NCBI GenBank assembly: GCA_910577525.1
Contig: CAJTLI010000036.1
Coordinates: 1-20,451 of the forward strand
Source of the DNA: an uncultured Oscillospiraceae bacterium
GTDB taxonomy: Bacteria > Bacillota > Clostridia > Oscillospirales > Oscillospiraceae
Direction of reading: 5' to 3'
Length of the DNA stretch: 20,451 nt
The notes under the pieces were generated by a model. The model had not been told where the DNA came from. It did no database searches and was given only the letters and a program-made list of their open reading frames with translations. The position numbers were made by a program, and so were the translations under genes. Positions 13,644-20,451 of this stretch are shown one piece after another (position 1 is the stretch's first letter; each line of letters starts with the position of its first letter).

Positions 13644-14255
13644 ATGGCCTATAGCATTGACTCCACCACAGACGGATGCTATCCGGGGACAACATGTCTG
13701 GTCAACAAGCTGGGCATCCAGGACGAGTTGGCGCTGGCAGAGACAGAGGCGGCTGTTGTTTTAGGAAAAGCCAGCCTGCTGGACCAGCAGCCGATTCCCG
13801 GCGTTTTTGACTTTGACCACTACAAACGCATCCATCAATTCTTGTTCTGTGATCTCTATGACTGGGCTGGACAAATACGCACCATCAACCTCTCCAAGAA
13901 AGGGACGGCTTTTGTTCCCGCTGCGGAAATCGAATCGTGTGCGGTTGCGTGCTTCAAACGCTTGGCTGAGTTCAGTGGCGAGGGCATGTCTCATCGCGAA
14001 CTGGCAGAGGAGGTAGCGGACTTTTACCACACAGTCAATATGCTGCACCCATTTCGGGAAGGCAACGGCAGAACGCAGCGTATCTTTTTTACTCAGTGGA
14101 TTCGCAGCCTTGGGTACGATTTTGATTTGAGTTCTGTGGACCCGGACGCATTCATGATCGCCACAATCTATGCGGCGCAGGGTGTCATGGACCAACTTGC
14201 TGACTTTTTTGAGCAGATGATTGAGCAACCGCAGATGGAGATGCGGACGACCTGA
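13644..14255 (+). CDS. Fic-family AMP-transferase toxin
   Basis: A 203-residue protein starting at MAYSIDSTTDG; longer upstream reading overlaps the antitoxin frame and has no family signal. The Fic fold runs from about residue 50, with the flap region LYDWAGQIRTINLSKKGTAF and the active-site loop HPFREGNGRTQR, which keeps the catalytic histidine, the acidic residue, GNGR and the final arginine. Such enzymes transfer AMP from ATP to a protein hydroxyl, with DNA gyrase and topoisomerase IV as targets of VbhT-type relatives. The start of the Fic protein follows the VbhA-like gene by one base. The pair sits in a mobile region and would stabilise the element. Target and activity are inferred. Confidence 0.88.
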   Translation: MAYSIDSTTDGCYPGTTCLVNKLGIQDELALAETEAAVVLGKASLLDQQPIPGVFDFDHYKRIHQFLFCDLYDWAGQIRTINLSKKGTAFVPAAEIESCAVACFKRLAEFSGEGMSHRELAEEVADFYHTVNMLHPFREGNGRTQRIFFTQWIRSLGYDFDLSSVDPDAFMIATIYAAQGVMDQLADFFEQMIEQPQMEMRTT

Positions 14256-14807
14256 CGATCTTGGTTCTGAGTTTATGCTGGGCGGAAACGTGCTGCTCGG
14301 CATTTTTGTTCTCTTTTTGGTTGACGCAGATTCTTGCAGATATCCCCGCCTGGACCCGCCAGTTTTGCGGTGGCTGTAAGGGCAGAGGAAAAAGTGACCC
14401 CCGACTTGCCCCCAGGGGGTAAAAAATGACCCCCGCACCGACTCCCGTGAAATTCCGGAAAACCATCTACGACAGCCACCTTGCAGAATGGCGAAACACT
14501 GAGATTTTCTCTCTGAATTTCCTGATACCGACCACCTGCCACAGCAAAAAGTTGAAATTCCGACCACCTATGGAAAATCCCCGACCCGCTCTGCGGGGCG
14601 GTGTGGCTGGCCGGGGGGCGCGTAAGCGACCCCCGGCTTTTATCCTGCACATTTTTCGCCCCCCCGGTTCACCTGCCACTTTCGGTTGCGCTGAATTCGT
14701 TGGATGGTACACACCGGCCACACGCTTTGGACACGGCTGCGTCTGCGGTGAGCGGCGGCTTGTTACCCTTTGGACACCATCGGGGCCACACAGCGGCGCA
14801 CAGGCTG
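14256..14807. other. Structured non-coding stretch, possible transfer or replication origin
   Basis: About 550 bases with no believable gene. GGGGGT (14415-14420) and ACCCCC (14429-14434) form an inverted repeat around AAAAAATG, next to a CCCCCAGGGGG stretch. TGACCCCCG occurs twice (near 14395 and 14427). CCGACCACCT occurs at 14528-14537 and 14560-14569, 32 bp apart. A GC hairpin CCGGGGG/CCCCCGG spans 14611-14637 and is followed by CTTTTAT. This mix suits an oriT or an initiator-binding site beside the initiator-like gene, but no nick site can be named. Confidence 0.35.
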
Positions 14808-15242
14808 TCACGCTGAGCTGCACTCATTACCGTGAAGTGCGAGTGCCTTTGCAACTCGCTGACGCTCAGCCGCCACACTCATCTGCGCCAACTGCTGGTC
14901 ATAGAACTGATCCAACGCCAACTGGATCGGGCGGATGGTGTAGAGCAGGTTGCCGTTGCGCTTCAGACCAGCCTTGGTGGTGACGGTCGTGCTCTCTGTA
15001 CTGATGAGTTGTCGTTCCTCCAACTCGCACACATACTTGCGGACGGTGTTGGCACTCATCTTCACCGCTCTGCCGATGGTTCTGTAGCTGGGCCAGCATT
15101 GGTAGGTGTTACGGTTTTCACAGCAGAGCAGGTAGGAGTAGACAGCCAGAGCGCCGGGCGACAGGCCCAGCGGGAATATCTCGTTGGGCAGCTGGAAGTA
15201 GTTCTTGATTGGATCACACTTGGGCCACTGCTTGTACTTCAA
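14808..15242 (-). CDS. Initiator-like helix-turn-helix protein of an integrative element
   Basis: A 144-residue protein. I choose TTG 15242 because AGGAGG lies 6 bases upstream and because this TTG overlaps the excisionase stop in TTGA, exactly as in the copy at 60-206. The N-terminus CDPIKNYFQLPNEIFPLGLSPGALAVYSYLL leads to a winged helix-turn-helix: CWPSYRTIGRAVKMSANTVRKYVCELEERQLI. A basic wing (TTVTTKAGLKRNG) and a helical tail follow. Proteins of this shape sit next to excisionases in Clostridia conjugative elements and resemble N-terminal domains of replication initiators. It may bind the repeat-rich stretch just downstream. A longer in-frame reading begins inside the broken excisionase and is probably not used. 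Confidence 0.7.
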   Translation of the reverse strand: MKYKQWPKCDPIKNYFQLPNEIFPLGLSPGALAVYSYLLCCENRNTYQCWPSYRTIGRAVKMSANTVRKYVCELEERQLISTESTTVTTKAGLKRNGNLLYTIRPIQLALDQFYDQQLAQMSVAAERQRVAKALALHGNECSSA

Positions 15243-15347
15243 TCCGCACCTCCTTGGGTGTGCCGAGACGCCCAGCACCTTCGCTACCGTTGCCGCATTC
15301 AGGAACAGCGGCAGTTCATCGTAGCTCTTGTAGCTGGATTCTTTCAT
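15239..15347 (-). pseudogene. Excisionase gene with internal out-of-frame deletion
   Basis: The start MKESSYKSYDELPLFLNAATVAKVLG matches the intact excisionase at 203-418 almost residue for residue. After GVS the recognition helix and wing are missing. In another frame the old C-terminus is still readable as HTQGGAD followed by stop, matching HTKGGEIG in the intact copy. About 104 bases are lost, so the frame is broken and the protein cannot bind DNA. The out-of-frame joint happens to make one long reading frame with the following initiator-like gene. Confidence 0.75.
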
Positions 15348-15484
15348 GTTGTACTTGCCCACCCTTTCTGTTGAGTCAGTTTTTCCTCTGCCCTTATGCG
15401 CTGACTCCCTCATCCATCTACCACAACCTCCAGAGTCCAAAAACGACATTTTATTTTTCATGTGCCGAAAAAATTTTTGCTGTA
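15348..15484. other. Upstream region of the second excisionase/initiator module
   Basis: About 140 bases, AT-rich toward the right. It lies between the mobile region and the terminator of the sigma operon and probably contains the promoter of the minus-strand module. No box pair is convincing. The right border of the mobile region is probably near here. Confidence 0.3.
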
Positions 15485-15520
15485 TAAAAACTCACCCGCC
15501 AGAACTAAGTCTGACGGGTG
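15485..15520 (-). terminator. Terminator of the ECF sigma / membrane protein operon (minus strand)
   Basis: CACCCG-C-CAGA pairs with TCTG-A-CGGGTG (15493-15503 with 15510-15520) around ACTAAG. Read on the minus strand the stem is followed by AGTTTTTAT. It lies about 87 bases after the stop of the membrane protein gene at 15607; the space between holds only a small hairpin, GCGTTCT/AGAACGC (15579-15597). Confidence 0.75.
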
Positions 15521-15606
15521 ATCGTAACAGAAGATGTTGAGGCTGATGACGAACTGTTCTATATAGGAACGGGGCTGTGCGTTCTCATTCAGAACGCTGA
15601 ACGGTC

Positions 15607-17085
15607 TCAGTACTTTCCGGGATCATACTGCCCTTCCGGGGCCAGCTGGCCCTCGGAGATCCACTGGTACATCCGCCACTGCCAGCTGGGCGCGTGGAAG
15701 CTGGAGGCCAGCAGTTCAGACGGCAGGGTGTAGGGGTACTGCCAGCAGCTGCGCTTGTGGGTGGCAGTCACGGAAAAATTGTATAGCGAGACGATCTCCG
15801 GAAAAGTAGGCGTCGCTTCCCAGAACAGGAAACCCTCCGTGGGGCCGCTGACATCCTTCGGCAGAGAGAAGTTGGCGTAATAGCAAGCCGTTCCGGCGTT
15901 GTCCGTGTCAAACCGGAAGTTCAGCGGCATGGTATAAGCGTTCCCGGCGCTGTCCTGCCACTTCAGAACTCCATCTGGCTGCGTAGTCCAAGCAGTAACG
16001 CCCTGGTAGTCCTGGGCGATCTGGACGCCCTCCATATAGCCGCCGGACGCCTCATTGGGATTCCAGTGCAGATAGGCCAGGTAGACCGTGCGGAACCCGT
16101 ATTTCTCGTCCCGCACCGGAACCTCCACGGTGACAATGCTGGGCATCCCGTCAGGAAGGTCGCTTTCGTCATTGCGATACCCCTCCTTTTTCAGCCCATA
16201 GGCCCCCTCAAACCGGACCAGCTCGCTGTCGTCCAGCCGGCTCAAAATGTCCTCCGGGAAGCCAAGCTCCAGCAGTTCAGAACGGAGAGGAGAATCGCTG
16301 GCAGTTGTACCATATACCTGCGTCTGAACACCGGCGGGCAGGCGGGAGAACAGCAGCGGCAGGGCGGCGATGATCAGGAGATGAAGGCCCAGCCACACCC
16401 CCAGGGCCAGCCTGTTGGAGACGGCCATAGGAGCGGGCTGCATGGTATAGCCCGCCTGATCCAGACTTTTGCCAATTCTGCGCAGGCTCACGATCAGGCA
16501 GACCCACAGGATCAGGATGGGTCCCACCAGCAGCCATCCCTCCAGCCCAACGAGGGCCATCGGAAGCAGCAGAACCTCCAGCATGACCAGTCCTCCGGCA
16601 GCGGCGGTGCGGGGCTTCTGTCCGGCTTGATGGAATACCCCCTTCAATCCCTGCCACAGTCCGCCGACCGCAAAGACCAGAACCAGCTGAATCAAAACAG
16701 TCCACAGCGCATAGTAGAGAGGTACCGGGCCGGTAGTGGTGTTCCACTCCTGGCCGATCAGACTGGCAAGCCAGTGATCCAGGGGCGTGGCCTGGAGCAG
16801 TATAACGGTCAAACGCAGCACGGCGTACAGGGTGGCGCAGGCGTAGGCGAAGCGGAATCCGCCGTTCTCCCGCCGCAGAGGGGCCAGGCCCAGCCACAGC
16901 AGCGCCGCTCCAACCGCCGGCAGGATGATGTTCAGACCGAAAAAGTTGAGGGTGATGGTAATAAGTGCCAGCCCCCAGCAGATTTGACCAATGGGCTTTT
17001 TCCAGGGACGGGGCGGCGCCAGTTCGGACAGCTCCGGCGGCAGCTGGGCGGAGCCTTCATAGAGCAGACAGTCAAATTCATCCAT
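15607..17085 (-). CDS. Polytopic membrane protein coupled to an ECF sigma factor
   Basis: A 492-residue protein. A short acidic cytoplasmic start (1-30, DEFDCLLYEGSAQLPPELS) is followed by about seven hydrophobic helices between residues 32 and 255 and then a large outer domain of about 235 residues rich in aromatic residues and strands (VPVRDEKYGFRTVYLAYLHW). I do not recognise a named family. Its ATG overlaps the sigma-factor stop by 8 bases, so the two are made together. This is the usual arrangement of a sigma factor and its membrane anti-sigma or signal partner; the short N-terminus is smaller than a classical anti-sigma domain, so the role is inferred from context only. A terminator follows at 15485-15520. 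Confidence 0.7.
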   Translation of the reverse strand: MDEFDCLLYEGSAQLPPELSELAPPRPWKKPIGQICWGLALITITLNFFGLNIILPAVGAALLWLGLAPLRRENGGFRFAYACATLYAVLRLTVILLQATPLDHWLASLIGQEWNTTTGPVPLYYALWTVLIQLVLVFAVGGLWQGLKGVFHQAGQKPRTAAAGGLVMLEVLLLPMALVGLEGWLLVGPILILWVCLIVSLRRIGKSLDQAGYTMQPAPMAVSNRLALGVWLGLHLLIIAALPLLFSRLPAGVQTQVYGTTASDSPLRSELLELGFPEDILSRLDDSELVRFEGAYGLKKEGYRNDESDLPDGMPSIVTVEVPVRDEKYGFRTVYLAYLHWNPNEASGGYMEGVQIAQDYQGVTAWTTQPDGVLKWQDSAGNAYTMPLNFRFDTDNAGTACYYANFSLPKDVSGPTEGFLFWEATPTFPEIVSLYNFSVTATHKRSCWQYPYTLPSELLASSFHAPSWQWRMYQWISEGQLAPEGQYDPGKY

Positions 17086-17620
17086 GGATCACACCTCCCA
17101 GTTCTGACTGTAAATGCTTGCGGATGCGGTACAGCTTCCCCTCCACTGCCCGGACGGTCAGGCCCGATTCGGCGGCGATCTGGGCGGTGGACTGGTAGTA
17201 GTAATATTTGCGCAGGAACAGCTCCCGGTCCCTGCGGCCCAGCCGCTCCACCGCCGCCCAAAGGGTCCGCGCCGCTTCCGCTTTGAGAAGTGACTGCTCC
17301 GGGCCGTCGGCGGAATCCGGTATGGTTTCGTCCAGTGTGCCGCCCTCCCTGCGGCGCTCATTCCCCCGGCGGCGGTTGAGGGCCGCGTTGCGGGTCAGAT
17401 GGGTGAGCCAGGTGGTCAGAGCGGCCTTGCCGGGGTCAAACGTGCCGATGGAGTCCCACACCCGGAGCAGCACGTCGGACAGGCACTCCTCCCGGTCCCG
17501 CGCGTCGGGGAGGATGGGGGCGATGATGTACCGCAGCAGAGGGGTGTACGCCGTCTGGAATTGTTCCATCGCGCCATCCTGACGGGTTTGCAGGGCGTGG
17601 ACCAGCTGCACCTCCTCCAT
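17078..17620 (-). CDS. ECF-type RNA polymerase sigma factor
   Basis: A 180-residue sigma-70 family protein. Region 2 spans about 25-85 (LLRYIIAPILPDARDREECLSDVLLRVWDS and TWLTHLTRNAALNRRR) and region 4 about 115-172 (LGRRDRELFLRKYYYYQSTAQIAAESGL then VRAVEGKLYRIRKHL), the latter a helix-turn-helix for the -35 box. The ATG has AGGAGGG 7 bases upstream. Expression is presumably controlled through the overlapping membrane protein gene. A TATAGTA box at 17651-17657 (minus strand) lies about 30 bases upstream of the start and may be its -10 element. Confidence 0.88.
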   Translation of the reverse strand: MEEVQLVHALQTRQDGAMEQFQTAYTPLLRYIIAPILPDARDREECLSDVLLRVWDSIGTFDPGKAALTTWLTHLTRNAALNRRRGNERRREGGTLDETIPDSADGPEQSLLKAEAARTLWAAVERLGRRDRELFLRKYYYYQSTAQIAAESGLTVRAVEGKLYRIRKHLQSELGGVIHG

Positions 17621-17712
17621 ACTGTCTCCCTCCTTTTGGTTCGTCTACCCTACTATACACCGGAACCGGAAAGATCCCGCAAAAATTTTTATAGAAATTT
17701 TCAGCACGGAAA

Positions 17713-17757
17713 TAAGAGCGCCTGTCCGCACCCCTTGGAGGGCGGACAGGCGCTCTT
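17713..17757 (-). terminator. Terminator after the first sigma operon (minus strand), repeated sequence family
   Basis: AGAGCGCCTGTCCGC (17715-17729) pairs perfectly with GCGGACAGGCGCTCT (17742-17756), extended by one more pair. On the minus strand a TTATTT tail follows. The stem core GCCTGTCCGC is shared with the terminator at 19844-19882. Confidence 0.8.
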
Positions 17758-17782
17758 TGTGAATCTGTAGATCGCCGCGATG

Positions 17783-19222
17783 TCAGAACTGATACAAAAG
17801 GATATACCGTGTCCCGCCGTCGGCTGAGGTAGCGCCGATGCTCACCGTCTGGTCGTCCTCCCAGCCGATGGACCCCTCGTGGAGATTTTCATAGCCCTCC
17901 CGGTCGAAGGCGATGAAGGTGCTCTTCTCCAGGTCGATCACGCCCAGCTGGGTAATGCCCAGGCCGTCGACCTCCCTGTCCATGGCGTAATAGAGCAGCT
18001 TGGTGCCGGCCGGGCTCAGGGAGAAGTTCATGTCCTTTTCAAACGTGAAGTTCTCCAGCATGGTCCGCGCCCCGGTGGTCAGGTCGATGAGGCAGGCGGA
18101 GCCGTCCTGTCCGATTTCCATGCAGCTGCCACCGTAAAACAAGATGATACCGTAAGGGCGCTTGCTCTGGTGATAGCAGGGGGACTGCCCCAGGGTCTGG
18201 ACCGCCTGGCCGGAGGGGATGTCATACACCCAGCAGGCGATGGCCTCCAGATCGTAGTTCGCGTCGTAGGTATAGACGCGGAGAATCAGGGTGTCGTCGT
18301 CCACGAACACCGCCATGTCGGCGCCCACGCCGCCCAGGTCCTTCACATCGGTCAGCGTCCCGCTCTCCCGGTCGTACAGCCATTCCCGGCCGTTGGGGAG
18401 CTCCGGCCCAGACCGGCCTGTGATCAGGGCCCGGCTGGCGCTGGGGGACCAGATAGAGCCGTCGGACTGCTCCATCACGCTGGGGTCCACCCCGGCGAGC
18501 AGGTCCTCAAATTCGCCGGTGTCCAGGTGATAGAGCAAAATGAATTCGGTGCGTTCCATCTGCCGGCCCTGGACCACATGGAGCAGGAGAGCGTCGGTGC
18601 GCCCAGAAAGGGTCGTGACGTACCACTGGTCCTCCGGCCGGGTGTCCACACCGAAGGGGCTCCCATTAAAGGCGCACAGCACCCCGTTTCGGACATACCA
18701 GTACAGCTCGCCCTGGTAGCGGACGCCGCTATAAGCCACGTCCATCTGCTGGGTGTGCAGCTCGACCTCCACTGGGGTCATCTCGTTGCCTTTGACCTCC
18801 CAGAACTTGGCCCCTAGGAGAGTTCTGCCGTCTTCGCTCCAGGTCAGATTGCGGAGCAGACCGCCGCCGCAGTATTGGTAATATTGGCTGTCCATGCGGA
18901 TGTACTGGGTCTTGACCAGTTCCCCAATCTCTGCCCGGCTGACGCCGGGCTCCGACGGTGCGCCATCTGGATCGGCACTGGGCAGCTGTTCCGGCTCCTC
19001 CATGTGGAAGAAGGTCATCACAGCCATGCGCAGCTCCGGGCTGGCGGCCAGCGCCACGGTGAACAGGCAGGCCAGGGTCAGGGCCGCCGCCAGCACGTAA
19101 GTGAGGACGCGGCGGACGGGGATGTATTGTCTTTGGGATGTTTTTTGGTTCATAATGCGCTCCTTCAATTCCTGGTCAGGGATGATATGGTCCATCGCCT
19201 TCCGGTAGTCGTTGATGTTCAA
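17783..19222 (-). CDS. Single-pass membrane anti-sigma-like protein with beta-propeller-type outer domain
   Basis: A 479-residue protein. The cytoplasmic start (1-36, YRKAMDHIIPDQELKERIMNQK) would touch the sigma factor, a helix spans about 38-61 (YVLAAALTLACLFTVALAA), and the outer part of more than 400 residues has repeated strand patterns such as LTWSEDGRTLL, WSPSASRALITGR, FSLSPAGTKLLYYA and IGWEDDQTVSIG, as in TolB/WD-like propellers. The start is TTG at 19222, overlapping the sigma stop in TTGA, with a G-rich stretch (GGGGGG) upstream. Similar sigma-propeller pairs occur in Oscillospiraceae and are taken as surface-stress sensors. Role inferred from coupling and topology; the signal is unknown. 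Confidence 0.72.
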   Translation of the reverse strand: MNINDYRKAMDHIIPDQELKERIMNQKTSQRQYIPVRRVLTYVLAAALTLACLFTVALAASPELRMAVMTFFHMEEPEQLPSADPDGAPSEPGVSRAEIGELVKTQYIRMDSQYYQYCGGGLLRNLTWSEDGRTLLGAKFWEVKGNEMTPVEVELHTQQMDVAYSGVRYQGELYWYVRNGVLCAFNGSPFGVDTRPEDQWYVTTLSGRTDALLLHVVQGRQMERTEFILLYHLDTGEFEDLLAGVDPSVMEQSDGSIWSPSASRALITGRSGPELPNGREWLYDRESGTLTDVKDLGGVGADMAVFVDDDTLILRVYTYDANYDLEAIACWVYDIPSGQAVQTLGQSPCYHQSKRPYGIILFYGGSCMEIGQDGSACLIDLTTGARTMLENFTFEKDMNFSLSPAGTKLLYYAMDREVDGLGITQLGVIDLEKSTFIAFDREGYENLHEGSIGWEDDQTVSIGATSADGGTRYILLYQF

Positions 19223-19695
19223 TTCGATCCCCCCAATTCAAGTTTCAACAGCTCGCGGCCCCGTTTCAGCCGCATCTTTACCGCCGACTGCCCCAGCTTC
19301 AGGATCTCCGCCACCTCCGCCACCGAATACCCCTCATAGTAGTAGAGGTGGATGGGCAGCTTGAACTTCTCCGGCAGGGCCATGACGGCGTTCAGGGCCT
19401 CCCGCTCCTCCGGGGCGCCGGCGGGGACAGTGTCCTCCAGCGGCGTCACCCGTTTCCGCCAAAAGCCCCGCAGCTGGTTGCGGCTCAGGTTGGCCGCCAC
19501 CCGGAGCAGCCATCGCTTTTTGTGGGCCTCGTCGGCGAAGGCCGGGGCGCGGTACAGCAGCCGGCAAAAGGTCTCCTGGGTCACATCCTCCGCGTCGGCG
19601 CGCTGCCCCAAAAAGGCCAGTGCCAGTCGGAAGACCGCCGCCCCATATGCGTCATAGTCAGCCTCCAGCTGCCGGGCGGAAATCGTCTGTTCCAT
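19219..19695 (-). CDS. ECF-type RNA polymerase sigma factor
   Basis: A 158-residue sigma-70 family protein. Region 2 covers about 14-80 (YDAYGAAVFRLALAFLGQRADAEDVTQETFCRLL and KKRWLLRVAANLSRNQLRG) and region 4 about 100-150 (LPEKFKLPIHLYYYEGYSVAEVAEIL then SAVKMRLKRGRELL). I use ATG 19695 because AAAGGAGG (19703-19710) lies 7 bases upstream; the reading frame is open further, but those codons are the ribosome site and operator. The stop overlaps the start of the membrane protein gene. A 14-base palindrome covers the ribosome-site edge (19709-19722) with a TATAGTT just upstream. Confidence 0.9.
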   Translation of the reverse strand: MEQTISARQLEADYDAYGAAVFRLALAFLGQRADAEDVTQETFCRLLYRAPAFADEAHKKRWLLRVAANLSRNQLRGFWRKRVTPLEDTVPAGAPEEREALNAVMALPEKFKLPIHLYYYEGYSVAEVAEILKLGQSAVKMRLKRGRELLKLELGGSN

Positions 19696-19708
19696 TGCAT
19701 GACCTCCT

Positions 19709-19722
19709 TTGAAGCGCTTCAA
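19709..19722. promoter_or_regulatory. Perfect 14-bp palindrome at the sigma gene start, LacI-type operator candidate
   Basis: TTGAAGCGCTTCAA is its own reverse complement. The core AAGCGCTT with central CG is the kind of half-site bound by LacI/CcpA-family repressors, though it does not fit the full cre consensus. It lies between a TATAGTT (19721-19727, minus strand) and the ribosome binding site, where a repressor or an mRNA hairpin would block expression. Confidence 0.45.
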
Positions 19723-19755
19723 CTATAAAACAACTGCGGAGGGGGAACGGTCACA
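19721..19755 (-). promoter_or_regulatory. Possible self-recognised ECF promoter of the second sigma operon
   Basis: Read on the minus strand, TGTGACCG (19748-19755) and TATAGTT (19721-19727) are 20 bases apart. The GACC-type upstream box resembles -35 elements of ECF promoters. The other sigma gene also has a TATAGTA before it. The assignment is tentative. Confidence 0.3.
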
Positions 19756-19843
19756 AAATTTTTGAAAAAAATTCAGCGGCCGCTTTGAGCGCCATACGGG
19801 CCGCGGGGCGGCCGGCAGGCTATCGAAGGAATCCCGCAAAATG

Positions 19844-19882
19844 AGGATGCCTGCCCGCTCTCCAGGGAGTGCGGACAGGCAT
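19844..19882 (-). terminator. Terminator after the DUF1801 gene (minus strand), second copy of the repeated stem
   Basis: GGATGCCTG pairs with CAGGCATCC and the inner part CCGC/GCGG continues the stem around 19844-19882. On the minus strand TCATTTTG follows. The core GCCTGTCCGC with a CCCTGGAG-type loop is shared with the terminator at 17713-17757. Confidence 0.7.
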
Positions 19883-19919
19883 CCAGGTGCTATAGACCGG
19901 AAACCAATTCAAGTTCTCC

Positions 19920-20321
19920 TCAGTTGTTTTCCCCGCACCATTTCGCAATCTTCCCAATCAACTCCAGTGGGAGTGGTTTGTTGTACGGGAGCTGAATCGT
20001 GCCCTTGCTGGTCTTGTACTCCGTCAGCTGGGCGGCGAACGCCTCCACGGCCTCCGGACCGGGATACAGACCGATGTGCCGCTTGGAGGCCGCGAACTGG
20101 ATCAGGTTTCGGCCCTTCCAGTAGGTGGGCATACTCCAGGAGATTTTCTCCTTGGCCCCCGGGATACTGGCCTTGATGACGGCGTTGATCTGCCGCAGAT
20201 AGTCCTGCGCCTCCTCCGGCTGGGCTGCGATATACTCCTCAATCGTCGCCGGAGGCTTCCCGCAGTAATGGCTTTGCTCTGTGTTTTTGAATGACCGCCC
20301 GCACTTGGGACATACCCACAT
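19920..20321 (-). CDS. DUF1801 protein with N-terminal zinc ribbon
   Basis: A 133-residue cytoplasmic protein. It opens with MWVCPKCGRSF and SHYCGK, a small zinc-ribbon-like knuckle, then a DUF1801 (YdhG/frataxin-like) domain: YIAAQPEEAQDYLRQINAVIKASIPGA, ISWSMPTYWKGRNLIQFAASKRHIGLYPGP, and KGTIQLPYNKPLP. I start at ATG 20321 because AGGAGG lies 8 bases upstream and because relatives of this type begin with this cysteine motif. DUF1801 proteins have been called iron chaperones on the basis of fold, but the role is not settled. Its terminator is at 19844-19882. Confidence 0.8.
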   Translation of the reverse strand: MWVCPKCGRSFKNTEQSHYCGKPPATIEEYIAAQPEEAQDYLRQINAVIKASIPGAKEKISWSMPTYWKGRNLIQFAASKRHIGLYPGPEAVEAFAAQLTEYKTSKGTIQLPYNKPLPLELIGKIAKWCGENN

Positions 20322-20451
20322 GGTTGCTTCCTCCTGTTTCCACAGAATCTTCTCCATCGTCTTTCCCTTCGCCAACTCGTCGATCAGCTTATCCAGGTAA
20401 CGGATTTCCCGCATGAGCGGGTCCTCTACCTCCTCCACCCGGACGCCGCAG
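20322..20451 (-). other. Open frame upstream of the DUF1801 gene, running off the window
   Basis: The same minus-strand frame stays open to the window edge and reads VEDPLMREIRYLDKLIDEL then KGKTMEKILWKQEEAT. It looks like a charged helical C-terminus of an upstream protein without a stop before the DUF1801 start, or an N-terminal extension. Without the sequence beyond the edge I cannot decide. Confidence 0.35.

Noticed and set aside
14808..15461. A single 217-residue fusion of excisionase and initiator-like protein
   Set aside because: The fusion arises from an out-of-frame deletion; the old excisionase stop and the TTG start with AGGAGG are still visible at 15239-15250.
1..20451. CRISPR array, tRNA or rRNA genes
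   Set aside because: No regularly spaced short repeats and no tRNA cloverleaf or conserved rRNA stretches were recognised on either strand by eye.

Overview
The window looks like a GC-rich Clostridia chromosome, probably a gut Oscillospiraceae-type bacterium. That is inferred from the AGGAGG-type ribosome binding sites, the LytTR/GHKL two-component pair, lipoprotein and ECF sigma-factor style, and the integrative-element gene types. No species can be named from the sequence alone.

Layout. (1) 1-420: remnant of an integrative-element control module on the minus strand, an intact small excisionase followed by a truncated initiator-like helix-turn-helix gene. (2) 663-1665: a DUF6076-like gene broken by a frameshift at a run of seven G. 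(3) 1679-3758: a translationally coupled LytTR response regulator and AgrC-like GHKL histidine kinase, ending in a good terminator. (4) 4009-10087: a carbohydrate cluster with a lipoprotein carrying two near-identical GH16 licheninase domains, a membrane family 2 glycosyltransferase, and a GH3 enzyme with inverted domain order and a membrane anchor at each end. (5) 10373-15347: a decayed mobile region. A tyrosine recombinase gene is cut at its HDLRH motif by a 1466-bp insertion holding strongly structured DNA/RNA and an AT-rich HNH endonuclease gene with its own promoter. Beside it lie a VbhA-like antitoxin and Fic toxin pair, a structured non-coding stretch that could be a transfer or replication origin, and a second copy of the excisionase/initiator module damaged in the opposite way to the first. 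(6) 15485-20451, all minus strand: two ECF sigma operons in a row, each a sigma factor coupled by overlapping codons to a membrane protein with a large outer domain, then a DUF1801 protein with an N-terminal zinc ribbon.

How the parts fit. The two-component pair next to the glucan genes could control them, though no binding site is proven. The glycosyltransferase and GH3 genes lie 16 bp apart and form one transcription unit. Together with the licheninase they suggest either synthesis and trimming of a surface beta-glucan or use of dietary mixed-linkage glucan. The mobile region is a graveyard with one apparently younger element in it, the HNH/structured-RNA insertion. Removing exactly 1466 bp restores a 465-residue recombinase, and the insertion lies directly 5' of GTGA. 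I rate this as the most unusual thing in the window.
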